From Rhizophagus irregularis (taxonomy: Eukaryota; Glomeromycota; Glomeromycetes; Glomerales; Glomeraceae): a DNA stretch of 64,000 nucleotides. Shown piece by piece: positions 1-17,100 of the stretch. Position numbers and translations under genes: made by a program. The stretch is taken from positions 3,844,001 through 3,908,000 of the forward strand of contig NC_089435.1 in assembly GCF_026210795.1 (NCBI RefSeq), written 5' to 3'. The notes under the pieces were generated by a model. That model searched no databases and was not told where the DNA came from. It saw only the letters and a program-made list of their open reading frames with translations. Numbering within the stretch: the first letter of the stretch is position 1; each line of letters starts with the position of its first letter.

Positions 1-48
1 TTATACTAACGTATTTATCATCATATTTATTCAATGATTATTATTTAG

Positions 49-788
49 ATTTGATAAACTTCTTTATCTTGGAGTAAGTCAAGATCACGAATCACAACTT
101 AAAATAATTCAAGCATTAACAAGAAAGTATGCAATTTTTTCATTTTTAATCATAAGAATACTTCTGGACATTTAAATAATTTTTTCGAAAATTTATTTTG
201 TTAGGTTCCGTTTACATCCTTCATTGGACCTTGGAGTTGTCGCAAAGAAATGTCCTTTTAATTATACAGGTGCTGATTTTTATGCACTTTGTTCGGATGC
301 AATGTTAAAGGCAATGTCAAGAACAGCTGAAGCTATAGAAACCAAAGTTGGTACGTATTATGTAATGAGCGAGATTTTTTGTCCCATTTGATGAACTAAT
401 TTATTTAAATTTGATTTTTAAAGCTGAAATAAATGCCAATCCATCATCAAAATTTCCTAAACCTATTAATTCGCAATATTATCTTAATCATCTGGCTACG
501 CCTGAGGATACTCTGGTTGAAGTTAATCAAAACGATTTCGATAGAGCCTTAGCTGAGTTAGTACCTTCAGTCTCCGAAAAAGAATTAGAACATTATAAAA
601 TGGTAAAAATGAGATTTACTCAACAAGAAGTAAATAAGTTCGAAAGGAACAATGAACAGAATTTGCTCGCCGAAGAAGAATATTCTAACATTAACATTAT
701 TAGCGGTGGGAGTGGAACTATCGATTTTATTGGAAATAACAATGAAAAGTCGCAAGAGGATAAAAAAGGTAAAGCAAAAGTCGGTTGA
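49..788 (+). CDS. PEX6: Peroxisomal AAA-ATPase PEX6, C-terminal part
   Basis: This is the 3' end of a gene that begins left of the window. Three exons fit GT..AG introns and one frame: 49-126, 205-350 and 424-788 (TGA stop). The first exon reads FDKLLYLGVS, the sequence after the arginine-finger region of the second AAA+ domain of PEX6. The second reads RLHPSLDLGVVAKKCPF then YTGADFYALCSDAM, the sensor-2 helical lid. The last exon holds the FxxALxxLxPSVSxxEL helix typical of PEX6 and a charged, low-complexity tail. In the known family, PEX6 pairs with PEX1 in a hexamer at the peroxisome membrane that extracts ubiquitinated PEX5 for recycling. PEX1 and CDC48-type ATPases are less likely because the GADFYALCSDA and LxPSVSE motifs favour PEX6. 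The N-terminal half cannot be assessed. Confidence 0.9.
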
Positions 789-2173
789 TTAATAGAAATC
801 TTATTCCTGATTTGTTGAGCTTTTTGTAATACTGCGGCAAAAATTACCTTCTTGAGTCCTCGTATTACTTTCTTGACCCGGTCAAAATATGCATGATTAT
901 GTATGACAAACATATTCTTTTCTTGACTCGAAACTCGATAACTGATAGTGTGATAAACAAAAAAGAATATTTAATAAGAATAACAATAACTTGTTAAAAA
1001 CTTTGCTGTTTATATTGTTTTATAATATATGATAATGTTTTAGTGTAACAAAAATTTTTTAAAAAATAAGTACCGTATTATTTTTTCATTAAGTATTATA
1101 AATCTATTTATAATATTAATGTCTTGCAAAATTCTTTTTGTGTCTACACTCTTGTAAAAGAAATGAAATAACAACGTGTTAATGTTTTTTAATTTCGAAA
1201 AAGAATATGTTTGTCATAAGGTAATTTTTGCAATACTGCGGGTTCTTTGATTTTATTGATCGCGTATTCGCGTGAGTTGGCTGATTTGTTATGTTTATAC
1301 CAAAAAAGGAAATTATTAACTAAATAAGTTGACCTGTAAATAAAAAAAACCAGATTATTTCTAGAAAAGGCAAAATCCGGAATTAACATTAGCAAATTTA
1401 ATAAATTAACGGCAAGTCATTACTATAAGTGGAGAATAAAGCATAGCCTTATTTCCAGAAACAAATTGTTCTTTTACGAATACGAGAAAACCATTTTAGG
1501 CTAGTCCCAAATCATTTATCGAAAGTGTTACTTTTATTCTTTGTCTTACAACTCCATCTTCCGCAATTAAAGATCCGTAAACAACAATGTAATGAATTTT
1601 CAAAATTGTTATATTTTTACGGAGCACGACGATTTATCCTAAATCCATAATTGATAAATTAATAAATTACGACCGCAGTCGAATAACCAAAATTTTGTAT
1701 TGAACCCAAATTTATCCACAATAATTATATATTAATATTATTAATATTTTGCGTAATTTTTTAATGAAAGAAAATTATACTAGTAATTCCAAACAAACAA
1801 TGATATCCTGAAATAATTTAATTGTGTCGATTACATGATTATTGATTATTTACATCATTCAAACACCAGCATGTCATACACTCCTTATTCTAAAAAAATC
1901 GCCCAATAAAATTTCAATGAATTTCTACTTAAAGTTACAAGAATTCTTTGTTTTTTTTTTGGTTTTTTCTTGTTGAAACAAAAAAAAAATTTTATCGTTA
2001 TCGTCGCTATTCATTATTTTATTTGCGAAATATAATATTAATTTTTTAAAAAAAACTCCTTAAATAAGGTTGGTATAACTTTTTCAGGTTGGAAAGTGAA
2101 ATAACATTTGGACAATTCCCGTTTATATTATATTTTATTTTATTTTTATAAAAAGAGAGAAAATTCAACAGTA
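789..2173. other. Intergenic, PEX6 to Argonaute
   Basis: About 1.4 kb of AT-rich spacer holding the PEX6 3' UTR and the Argonaute promoter. Poly-T and poly-A tracts sit at 1950-2060, just before the Argonaute start. I see no further gene, RNA gene or clear repeat. Confidence 0.6.
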
Positions 2174-5100
2174 ATGGCTTCTGGAGCGACAAAAGCGGCA
2201 GCTAACATTGGTATGATAGTTGCTAAACGGCCCGAAAAGCCAGGTAGTGCTGGCAAAGTCGTTGAATTAAAGACCAACTTTATAGCAGTGTCTACTGAGG
2301 TAAATAGAATCAGTAAATATTTTATAAACTTTACATAGTGAAAAATTAAGTATTCGAATTACTTTTAATAGTTTAAATATCCGAAAGTGCACTATTATTC
2401 TTTTGAAGTTTCTGATGCGAAAAAGAAAAAAGCTGGAAGAAAGGACTCTCAGAAAGTGTTCGAGCAAATGAAAAAAAATCAAAAATTCGGTGCAAAGGCT
2501 TTACCGGTTTTCGACGGTGGGCAAGTTTATTCAATATCACAGCTTGATATAGGGCATAGAAAAGAAACAAGGAGCCATTCGGTAACATTGGAGATATCGA
2601 TTATATTTGATTATTCAATTAAGCAATAATACACTATAAATTAACTTTGTTAATGTTACGATTTAAGGTAAAAATTCCCGTGGATGCTGATGGTTCAGGA
2701 CGTGAAAAGGACTTAAAGGTTGAAGTTAAATATCAAGGAGAAATAGATTTGAGTCCTATCGGAGATTATGTTAAAGAGAAATCTACTAGTGCTTGGGATG
2801 GGAATATTCAAAGTAGTTTGACTGTCTTAAATGCTTTTGCAAATAATAAAGTCCGATTATCGTTTTTATCTGTGGGAAGAAAGGCGATATTTCCGCCGCC
2901 TCGTGATAATAGACCAATTTTTTTGCCCGGTGGTATCGAAATGAAACAGGGGTTCTATCAATCAGTAAGACCTGGATGGGGTAAATTTTTTTTTAAATTT
3001 TTTATATTTAAAGTTAACTTAAAGAAACATTGATTTCACATATTGTTAAAACTTTCGCAGGAAGGCTTACAATAAATGTGGACATATGTGCTACCACTTT
3101 TTATCCTGCGGGTCCTATAATTGATCTCATACCAAAGATTATCAAAACCAAATTTGACAGGCATGAAAAAACGAGAGATGAATTACGTAGAGGCTTGGAT
3201 AGGAGAGAAATTGATACTCTTAATAGATTTTTCAGAGGTGTCATGATTTTTGTAACTCACAGATCAGACAACCGTAAACCAAAACATAAAGTGTCTTATC
3301 TAGATTCTCAACCAGCTGATCAAGCTAAATTCAAACAAGGCAATAAAGAGATTACAATTGCTCAATATTTCAAAGAAACCTACAAACAAACCTTGCAATT
3401 TGGACGATTACCATGTATTGTTGTAATTAAACCAGACAAGACAAAAGTGTTTTTTCCTTTAGAAGTGTGCGAGATATGTCCTGGTATATTTGTATAAATA
3501 CATATTTTTTTTTGGCTTATAATAATTTTTCTTTGAAGTGAGAAAATAATTACTAATAATTACAATTTTTGTAGGACAAAGATACGAAGATAAACTTTCT
3601 GATGATGCCCGAAGGGAAATGGTTCAAAAAACTGCGATCAAACCGTGGGAAAGATTTGATCGTATCGAAACAGCTATCAAAGATATTTTTCGACATCAAA
3701 GAGACGAAAATTTGCGCTCTATTGGGATGAATGTAGACCCAGAGTTTATTAAGGTCAAAGGTAATTGTCAGAATGAATGATACAAGGTCTTGTTTTTTTT
3801 TTAACTTTTCAAACTCGACATTATAATATTAAGGTCGCGTCATTCAACCACCAAGATTAACTAATGGTACAGAAATAGTCCCGGATGGAGGACGTTGGGA
3901 TTTGAGAAAATTCATTAAAGTAAAAATTTATAACATTGAAATAATAGTAAATTTATTACTTATTTTATTAAAATTTATAATTTATATGAAATTTTTATTT
4001 ATTTTTAGTGTCCTAGGCTTCATAATTGGTCAGTAATTGTATTTGAAAACAGGAATTATGCTCCTCTAGAAATGGTCAAAAATGCTATTAGACAATTAGT
4101 CAGTTCTTTAAGTGAAAGAGGGATGGTAAGCATAACGAAAAGAAGTTGTCAAATATTTTTAAATTTAAAATTTTATCGTTTTATATTTATTTATACATAC
4201 GACACCTCTGTGTATATATATATATAGGACGTCTATCCAGATCCACCAATAGAATATGGTAACCCACAAGGCGGTTACGATAAAGTAAATTTTCTTTTTT
4301 TCTCACTTTTTTTTTATTTATATATAATTCATGAATTACTTTTTTTTCAATTTAGTCGCTATTACTTGCTGCTCAAAAAGCCAGGATAACGCGTGATAGG
4401 CCCGCACAACTCATTATTTGTGTAATTCAGAAAAAGGTCTTAGGTGCATCTGGTATTCATGCTATAATAAAACGTATTTGTGGTACTCAACTTGGTGTAA
4501 TTTCCCAATGCATTGTTGCCAACAACATGAAAGGCCAAAACCCTAGTCGGTGGAGGCAAATATGTGGTAACATTTCTTTGAAAATTAATGGAAAATTAGG
4601 TGGTAAAAATTGTGTTTTAGCTGACAGGGAACTTAATTTTGGAACGAACAAACCGGTACTTTAATATATTATCTCTATCTTAATCCTTTGTTCATAGTTT
4701 ATATTAATTTTGTGTTTATAATTGTTTCCTATAAGTATATGGTATTCGGTGCTGATGTTTTTCATCCTGGTCGTGAAGAAAAGGGACGGCCAAGTGTAGC
4801 TGCAGTTTGTGCATCAGTAGACAAGACAGTTACAAGATATGTTGGCCGACACAGTATGAATCAAAAAATAAAAAATGAAATTATCGAGAATCTCGAAGGC
4901 ATGGCAGTAGAATTATTAAATCAATTTCAACGAGAAAATAATATACTACCTTTCCAAATTGTGTTCTACCGTGATGGTGTTGCTGAAGGTCAATTTCAAC
5001 ATGTCGTCCAAAAAGAAGTAGAAGCACTAAAACGTGCTTTCAGTCGAGTTTATGGCGAAAAGGGTGAAAAAGGGCAAAAACCACAATTAACGTTTATTAT

Positions 5101-5792
5101 TGTGCAAAAACGTCATCATGCACGGTAGGTTACATTTTCTTACAACATATTTCATGGCTATTTCTATGATTTATAAATTTTACACATTTTATCTATAGGT
5201 TTATGCCTGTTCAGAGAGGAGACTCTGATAGAAGCGGTAATTGTAGACCTGGTACAATTGTGGATACTGAAATTGTGGTACCTCAAGAATTCGACTTTTG
5301 TAAATAACCAATCATTCATTTTTATTCTATAGTTATATGTATAACAACAGCACTTATGTTTAATATGTACGAATTGCATTCTATTTTAATATAGATTTAC
5401 AGTCCCACGCAAGTCCTCTTGGAACGGCTCGTCCTACGCATTATCATGTGTTATTAAATGAAGCTAATTTTCCTGTTGATGCTATACAGACCTTAACATA
5501 CAAATTATGTCATTTATCTGCCAGGTAATATATATCATTTAAGCTTATGAATAACAAAGTAAAAACTTATCATTTGCATTTAAATTTCAGATGTAATCTT
5601 GCCATATCTCATGTGACTCCGGTCCACTATGCTCATCATATTGCGAACCAAGCAAAACATTTCGTTTCATGGGATGGTTCTGGCAGTGGAAGATCAGGTA
5701 GTTCAGGTGGTCGTGGAGGTGATACTGTTCCAAATACCACCAGATGCGAGAAAATGAAATCCGGGATTGAAAACGAGATGTTTTTTGTTTAG
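2174..5792 (+). CDS. Argonaute protein, slicer-competent (DEDH)
   Basis: RNA-silencing effector that binds small RNAs and cleaves complementary RNA. Thirteen exons join in frame to about 879 codons: 2174-2299, 2372-2581, 2668-2980, 3061-3483, 3575-3760, 3834-3919, 4009-4125, 4228-4284, 4356-4655, 4736-5124, 5199-5299, 5395-5524 and 5591-5792. The ATG at 2174 gives MASGATKAAANIG, preferred over an in-frame upstream ATG at 2108 because a short basic leader is usual. Order: N domain, linker, PAZ (about exon 4), MID (exons 5-9), PIWI (exons 9-13). The catalytic tetrad is present: D613 in VFGADVFHP, E654 in the glutamate finger (NEII), D686 in YRDGVAEGQF and the His of PTHYHVL. No stop or frameshift is seen. 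The 3' ends of this gene and MCM2 converge. The boundary at 2582-2667 is the least certain. The family is strongly expanded in Rhizophagus (general knowledge). Confidence 0.95.
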
Positions 5793-6252
5793 GGGATTTT
5801 AAAGTTAAACCTACATTATATGGTCATTTATAGAATAGATACCGGATAACGAATTAAATTTTTCAAAAAAAAAATATATATATATATAATAATAATAATT
5901 AGGTAACTACTGTATTATTAATAATGTTCTTAACAAATAATTTTTCCCTTTAATATTATATACTACTATATTTATTAAATTAGGATTAAATTAGGATTAG
6001 TTCTATTTGACATTAATTGTAATTTATTTTTGCGAATTTGAACAAATATTAGATTATGTACACATATTTTTTTACTCACGGTGATTTCATATATTTTAAT
6101 AAAAAAATCAACATTGTATTAAATTTCATTCATTAAATTTTTGTATAACTTCACATTTTTTTTTATTTGATACCTAATTATTTTATAGAAAGTAATTCTA
6201 ATAAAGCTATTATATATCTTCTTAAATAATAGCTTATAAAAGTAGATTTTCA
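5793..6252. other. Convergent 3' UTR spacer
   Basis: A 460-bp AT-rich gap between the stop codons of the Argonaute and MCM2 genes. It contains an A-run and TA repeats at 5860-5900 and presumably both polyadenylation regions. No gene is seen. Confidence 0.6.
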
Positions 6253-10122
<3,870 letters not shown>

Positions 10123-10428
10123 AGTATAATGTTACAAAATGAACAGAGATAGCGCGAAACCAAAGAAGTAATTTTATATAAACCATCATAACTACCATAG
10201 AAGTTGATCAAACACGCGAAAAAAATTAGACAATATTACAACATGTTAATTACACGCAAAACTAACCTATAATTGGTAATATAAAATGTGTTCTCTCTTT
10301 GATCCGTTACGGATCTACTAGAGTTGACGAATTTGTACAGCTACAAAAAAAAATCTTCCACAAAGCGATTTACACATCTAAAAGTGTAACATGTAATGAA
10401 TATTACCATAAAAAAATGGTCAAGCAAG

Positions 10429-10474
10429 TTAGAATTAGGATTAGGATTAGGCCCGTTAGGGTAAGGGTTAGCAA
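10429..10474 (+). repeat. Short degenerate telomere-like tract
   Basis: Several near-copies of TTAGG(G/A) stand in a row here, including TTAGGATTAGGATTAGG and TTAGGGTAAGGGTTAG, on otherwise featureless AT-rich DNA. TTAGGG is the usual fungal telomere unit. The tract is too short and degenerate to be a functional telomere. Confidence 0.5.
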
Positions 10475-11807
10475 TTTTATAATTATTCTGGAAACTCTGA
10501 TTTTTTTAAATGCGCACCCATTTTTTAAAAATATATCATAATAAAAATATTTATAATGTAATAAAAATACAATTTTATATAAGTTTATATAAATCTATAC
10601 TATAATAATATTATAATTATATTTTAATTGCAAAAATATCACACCACTAGTATTCAACATCACAGTTATATGTATGTTAAAATTATTTTTATAATTTTTT
10701 TAATCTATATTATTAATAGTCTAATTAAAATGTTTTCATTAATAAAATATTATAATCCATATTGCAATATTTAATGCTATATCATATACTTTACATATAT
10801 TTTTTTAGTTTTTCAATTTTTTTTTATTTTGCAATATTTGTAATATAAAAAAAAAAAGTACTAAGTAAACTTTTCTGATCATTTAAGCTATAGTTTTTAT
10901 GAAAACACATATTATAGTATTAAATACCAGTGGTATGATTTATAAAACTTCATTAATAATATATCTTTTTTATTATAAATAAAGTATATTAACAATATTA
11001 CAAAAGCTTTTTCATTATATTATAGAAAATTACTAAACTTAACCAGGGGAATTTTTCTCCCCTTTCCTTTTATTTCACTTTTTAATTAAAATGTTGATTT
11101 GGATAGTAATCTAAGAATAAAATTATATGTAAATTTATGAAAAGAAAAGGTTTTATTAAGTTGAAAAAGGTAGTTGTTCAAATAGTTTTTGAAAAAATTA
11201 CATAATTTTGATTTTTATAATTAAATTGTATTTTTCATAATAAAAAATTTTTTTAAAACCAAGAATTGCCAAATTTTTATGCAATTAATATCCAATTATA
11301 TTTATTTTATATATTTCATAAAAAAAGTTTATTTTTTTTAATTTTTAAGAGGAGGGAAAATTATCCCTCTGGTTAAGATTAGCAATACTCTATATTATAT
11401 ATAAAAATTAAAAATTTCAATTTAATTAATTTTTAAAAATAAAAATAAATAAAAAATGCATATATAAATATAAGAAAATTACCAAATGGTAATTATCATT
11501 ATACTAGCATTAGCAAATATTAATAGTATAACTTATAGAAATTAACTAGTAAATTAACTTTATAAATTAAATAGAAAATAGTAAATATATAACTATATAC
11601 TGTATTTAGCAAAATATAAATTATATAATTAATATAATAGTTTACAATAACAAACTAAAAAGTGATAATTTATTATAGAAATAAGTAAATCTTTAAAAAG
11701 AAGTTGATCAGTTAATTGTACTACTTTAATTATTATATATAAGATTTAAAGCATTAAAAATTTTATAAAGAAATACAAAATTTTAATAAAATTAATAATT
11801 TAAAAAG

Positions 11808-11950
11808 AATTTTTCTAACTATTTTCAGAGGTGATAATCACTGGTGACTGAAATTATGATGATCAACCGACATTAAAAAAATATAGTGCTGGTAAAAATT
11901 GATAATTCTGACCAATAGGGATGATCGCTTCCAGTGATTTAAAGTAAAAA
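11808..11950 (+). repeat. Small dispersed element, older copy
   Basis: This stretch shares its order of landmarks with the better-preserved copy at 29308-29445. Both have GAATTTTTCTAACTAT at the left end, then GGTGAT-type inverted repeats, TGACTGAAATTATGA, a TAAAAAAA run, GGTAAAA, TTGATAATTCTG and a right end of GTGATTTRAAGTAAAAA. Relative to that copy it has many CG-to-TA changes, including loss of the CCGG core. Confidence 0.7.
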
Positions 11951-12419
11951 TCAAATAAATAAAATTTATATTTATTAAAAAAAATTTCTAATTTTAATTA
12001 AAGGTGAAATTTCTCTTATAATAAATAAGGGATAGCAAATAGAATTTTTAATAATAAAAAATTTCCAAGTTCTCAGATTAATTAATAAAAAAAGACTTTA
12101 AAGTATAATACATTGTAATAAATAAACCTAATTACTAATATAACTTAACTTAATTCTAATTCTAAACCCTATCTAATTCTAATAAATATTAGAAAAAGAA
12201 AATTTTCCTTTCAGTTAAATATAGTTATTTTCTTTATTAAATATATATATTATTTTAGTATTTAACTGGTATAAAATATACTTTATTTATAACTTTATTT
12301 TAATATTTAACTATATATTATTAATAATAAAAGTAATATTTATTTTATTTATTTAAATATTTATATATAAACTTTTTATAAAAAATATTTTTAATTATTA
12401 TTTATTCTAGTATTTTATA

Positions 12420-12690
12420 TAAATTGAATTATTTAAGTTGAATTATCAAATTAAAATTTTAAATTGAATTTAAATTTAAGTTAACTATATCAAATTGATT
12501 TGAATTTAATTTAAATTTAATTTAGATTTAGATTACTTAAATCAAATTTAATAAATTCAATTCTAATTTAAATTTAAATTTTAAGTTAAATTATATTAAA
12601 TTAATTTAGATTTAATTTAAATTTAACTTAGATTTGAATTGTTCAAATCAAATACAATTTCAATTTAAATTGAATTTTATCTTATTAAAA
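12420..12690. repeat. Imperfect AAATTTAA-type repeats
   Basis: Low-complexity block of A/T words such as TTTAATTTAAATTTA. Two roughly 110-bp segments resemble each other, both ending near AAATCAAAT, which suggests a short duplication followed by drift. No coding signal. Confidence 0.55.
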
Positions 12691-12855
12691 ACTAAATTTT
12701 ATTCTTTATATTTTTTTTAAAAAAAATTTACTAATATAAAAAAACTTAATTCAATTATTACTTTTAATTCTATTTATTTTTATTTATTATATAATATTTA
12801 AAAAATTATCTTATAATAATTAAATACTTCTATTTAAATATTCTAAATATATTAC

Positions 12856-13965
12856 TTAAAAATTAATATTAATATTACCATTCTTTGTATTAGCATTCAA
12901 AGTACCATTTTTATCACCAACTTTACCAGTTTTCTTTTTATCTTCACTAATAGCTACAGTAGAAGGATTATCAATATTAACTTTACCATAATCTGTCTTT
13001 GCATCATAACTTCCACTAAAACTAGAATTCTATATTAAAATTAATATTGAAAAAAAAAAATTAATACTCATTTCATGTATAATAAATAATTTTAAGATAC
13101 TTATAATACTTACGAAATTTAATTGGATATCACTAAGTGAATTTGTAATTTCAATCTTTGGATTAGTAGCATTAGAACTAATCGAAACATTTAATTGAAT
13201 TCCACCATTATTTGTAATAGCAATCAACTCATTAACAATTTCCGAAACAGAACCTGTAATACCACCATTATTGGTATTTAATGTTAAACTTCCAACTGCA
13301 AAATTATTAACATCAATTTCACCATTTACAGTTTTAGCAATAATTTGAGAAGAATAGGGTACTGGATTTGCATAAAAAACAATATCATTTACATCCGTAT
13401 CAATTGTTATAACAGAAGGAATTGTCTGCGGTAATACTACTTCTACTTTTGCTAAAACACATCTTGGTGGTAAACTAAAGTAACCTATCCATGCCAAAGA
13501 ACCTTTAAAAGTATCTGCTCGTTCCTAAAGTTAAAGAAGAATATGTTACAGTGACGTGTTATTATTTATGATACGTTTATAATACTTACGAGGAATATTT
13601 TCTTTGTAGAATCAGCATTTTCTTCTTTAATAGATGTTGTTTCATCTTTTGTAGCCACAACACGAACCGAGACAGATACATTTGTATCGCTGGTTGAATT
13701 ACTTTGTGTGACATAAATTTGACCCGTCTAAAAATAATATAATTAATACTTTTAATATCAAAAAAACATTATTTCATTATTTCAATTACTTACTTTAGTT
13801 AATATACTATTAAATGAAATAAAATTGAGAATTGGAAAAATTTTTGGATCATAAGTATGAACAGAAGGCGTAACAGTATTAATATCCACCGTTTGACTAA
13901 GTTTACCACAAACATTAACATTTACTCCCAAAATAACCTAAAAAAGAATTAAATTAATAAAACCT

Positions 13966-14006
<41 letters not shown>

Positions 14007-14164
14007 TCGTTACTTACAGCTATAATGACAAGTGAAATAACAACTAAACAACAGAAAACACCGCACAGTGTAAGGATAGGAGTCCAAATGCAACCACAAC
14101 ATCCTGTTATTGATCCTCCGGTTTGTTGTTGTTCATATTCATAATATTGCCCTTTTGAAGACAT
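12856..14164 (-). CDS. Single-pass membrane protein with DUF4097-like ectodomain
   Basis: Five exons join in frame to about 337 codons: 14018-14164, 13794-13937, 13590-13727, 13114-13524 and 12856-13029. The protein starts MSSKGQYYEYEQQQTGG, has a Cys-rich stretch (GCCGC) and then one strong hydrophobic helix at about residues 28-52 (LTLCGVFCCLVVISLVIIAV). The rest is rich in Asn, Thr, Ser and Val with repeated turns such as VNGEID, NNGGITGSV, NNGGIQLNV and TKNGNININ. That spacing is typical of the right-handed beta-repeat seen in DUF4097/adhesin-like proteins. With a short cytoplasmic head and a large tail, a type II topology is likely. Substrate and partners are unknown. The DUF4097 label rests on repeat style, not on a search. 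Confidence 0.75.
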
Positions 14165-17100
14165 TACTAACTAAATGTAGCTCAATTATCAAGAAAACTA
14201 AATAAAAAAAAAATGAAATGGCAATTCACTTCTCATATTCTTGTTTTTTATAAAAAAAAATTAGAAAAATTTCTATTTGTGAAAGCAAAGCCCAAAGTTA
14301 CGCGAAAATTCAACAAAAAGTCTTTAGCACATAGCCACAAATACCACCCATTTGCCACCACTGTTAATGATAAATTATTAAAAAAAGTATAAGTATTGTA
14401 TAATTTTCTTCCGTTACATAATTGTTAATTAAACATAATTTAATAAAATTATTAAAAATTATAACGAAAATATTAGAGAGAAAGTAATTATTATTATTGA
14501 ACGAGTATTTTTATTAAAGATATTTAAACATCATAATGATCATATAACAGATTGATCATTTGTTATGATCGATATTGATCATAAGTAAATATTTTTGAAA
14601 TATTTTTAAAGATCAAAAAATTTAAAATTAATAATTAATTTCACAGCCACAACACAAAAAAAAGATGCTTATGACTGATCGCGGCAATAGCAGATATACA
14701 TTTACAGATGGTGACTTAGTTGTGTAAATTCATCTTCATCAATATTAAACGAATCAAAAGAATTGTTCATAAAATAAAATACAATAAATACATTTTTTTT
14801 ACGCGATTTAAATTAATAATATATAAAATTACGTCATATTTGGGATATTCATAACACAAATGACACAAAATTAAAAAGGGATCACCTATGTTCTAAAAGA
14901 AATATTGATTAGATGATATACGTAATATAAAAGATAAGGGAAAACTGCATTAGTGAAATGGTAAAAAAATGCATAAGTAAACGAAAATCCATATTTTTTT
15001 ACATGTGAAATTAAATTTTTCAAATGATTTGCTACGCCCAATTTAATAAATTGTGACATTTGACAATATTCATAAATTATTGGTTGAACATTTTTAATAT
15101 GACTAAAATTGGTTAAATTGAACCTAATTTAATGCAGAGTTATTATCTTTTTCACAAGCACATTCTATTCTTAGGAAAGATAATAAAAGATAATAAAGTT
15201 GTGTGAGAAGAAAAATATGCATGAAATTAATACATGTTAGGAAGAAAATGAAACCAAGGGAAATAATAATCATTGATGCAATATAATTCCATTCTGAGCA
15301 AATAACCAACTAAAGTTAATACAGATTCAATAGATTAGGGAAAAAAGAGAAAGAGAAAAAGGGATGTACAATTTCAACATTTTATGCATTTTTTTCGCGA
15401 TTTTTATGAAATCTCTTTCATAAAATTCTAAAATTCTCCTCATTTCCCCGGGAATTATTTACATGATTTTTTATTGCGTCTATAATTTATGATTTTTTAC
15501 CCAAGTACGCATATATTATGCAAATAGCTGCAATGCTGCATATATGACTGATAATGATAATTATTAAAATGGAAATCAAAAAAAGGGTGATTTAGATTTT
15601 AGATTTTAGATTTAATGAGAAAATAAAGATATTCAACGTTGAAAGAAAGAAAGATATTAATTATATTAAGATCATGATGCAGAAAAAGTAATAGAAATAA
15701 CGTTTTTTTTTTTAATGCATCGCGAGAAATTACTCACTTGAGAGTTTAAACTTTGTAATGCACGTGTCAACCTTTTAATAAAAATTCAGTTTTCTTTACG
15801 AAACATTTTTTTTTTTTTTTATTTTTATTATCAAAAAACAAATATTACAAAGGATTACATACAGTTAAAAAGTACTGTACATCAAAAATAAACAAATTTT
15901 CTAAATAAGTTTTATTTTATTTTATTTTTTTTTTTATTTCTCTAAAATAAGTTATTGTGTGTGATTATCTGTTATTATAATAAACGAAAATCATTTTTAT
16001 AGACCTTAATTAGTAAAGTACAAGTGAGATTATTAAAAATTTCTACTTTTATTTTACCAAAAAAACTTTAAATTCCATTTTTTTTTGAGATCACACAAAG
16101 TTTTAAAATTAAAATTTCATTGAAGTCATTCCAGTTTAATAACCGGTTTTTTAAATCCGTGATTAATAATTTTGATTTACTAATGATCATTATATCATTA
16201 TTATCACTAAAGAAGTGATTTACGTATACTTAAATTAGAAAGTTTTTAAATTTAACGTATAATAATAATTAATAATTAAATTATTATACTTACCCTCGTT
16301 ATTAAATTAATTTTGAATGGTTGAAAAAATTTAGGAAATTTCTTTTCATTTTCAAAATATTATCATATTTAATCAATTATTTCCAAGTAATTCTTTGCAT
16401 TATAAGCAGGTGATTATATGTATTAAATGTATTTTTGAAATTTTTTATTTATTTTTATTTATATTTACAAAATACTCAGCCAAAAATAACATTATTATTA
16501 TTATTATTATTATAATACAATGAAATTGATGCTAAATTAAAACAATGTATTGATACAATGCCTTTTTCTTCACTTTCTTTCTTCTCTCTTTAGTCATACT
16601 ATATAATATTACACAATGTTTCGCTGCGAAATATTAATGCAAGGGTTTTCATGGTCTGTGTATTTTTTTTTTTAAAAAAAATTGATATTGTTCGTTTAAT
16701 CGTCACAAATTTTATTTGTGGCTGATTTTTTTTTATATCACTTTATCCCAAATTACTGGTCATAATGCATTATATTGTGGGATTGTGGGAATATTTGGGT
16801 AATATTTCCTTAGATAATGTGCATTACATCTTCTTTATTTTGCGTCTTTTTTCCGAATCTCTTTTAATATTCATTCTTTTTTCTTTTCCCCGCAAGGTTT
16901 CGGAATTCGTTATTTATTTATTATACAGTTTCCGATTTTTCCTTTAAATAGTAATTAAGTACAAAAGGTTACACGCATAATTTTTATTTCTTCATTATAC
17001 ATAATTGTTTATTAACTATCCGCAGCGATCAGCTCATTTTCAATGAATATTCATCGAATCCGCATTTTCTTTCATTTTTTTTCTATTAAATTTATTAAAT

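Larger units (their letters stand above)
10123..12855. other. AT-rich intergenic region
   Basis: About 2.7 kb of very AT-rich DNA between the MCM2 start and the 3' end of the membrane-protein gene. It contains a short telomere-like tract, a copy of a dispersed small element and a block of imperfect AAATTTAA-type repeats, listed separately. I see no supported gene; the open frame at 10299-10541 has no recognisable product. Confidence 0.6.

Noticed and set aside
10299-10541. 80-codon frame with an Arg/Ile/Val repeat
   Set aside because: The repeat is only the translation of the telomere-like tract.
15124-15309. Hydrophobic 61-codon minus-strand frame
   Set aside because: AT-rich intergenic DNA makes Phe/Leu/Ile-rich frames by chance; no splice partner or family resemblance.
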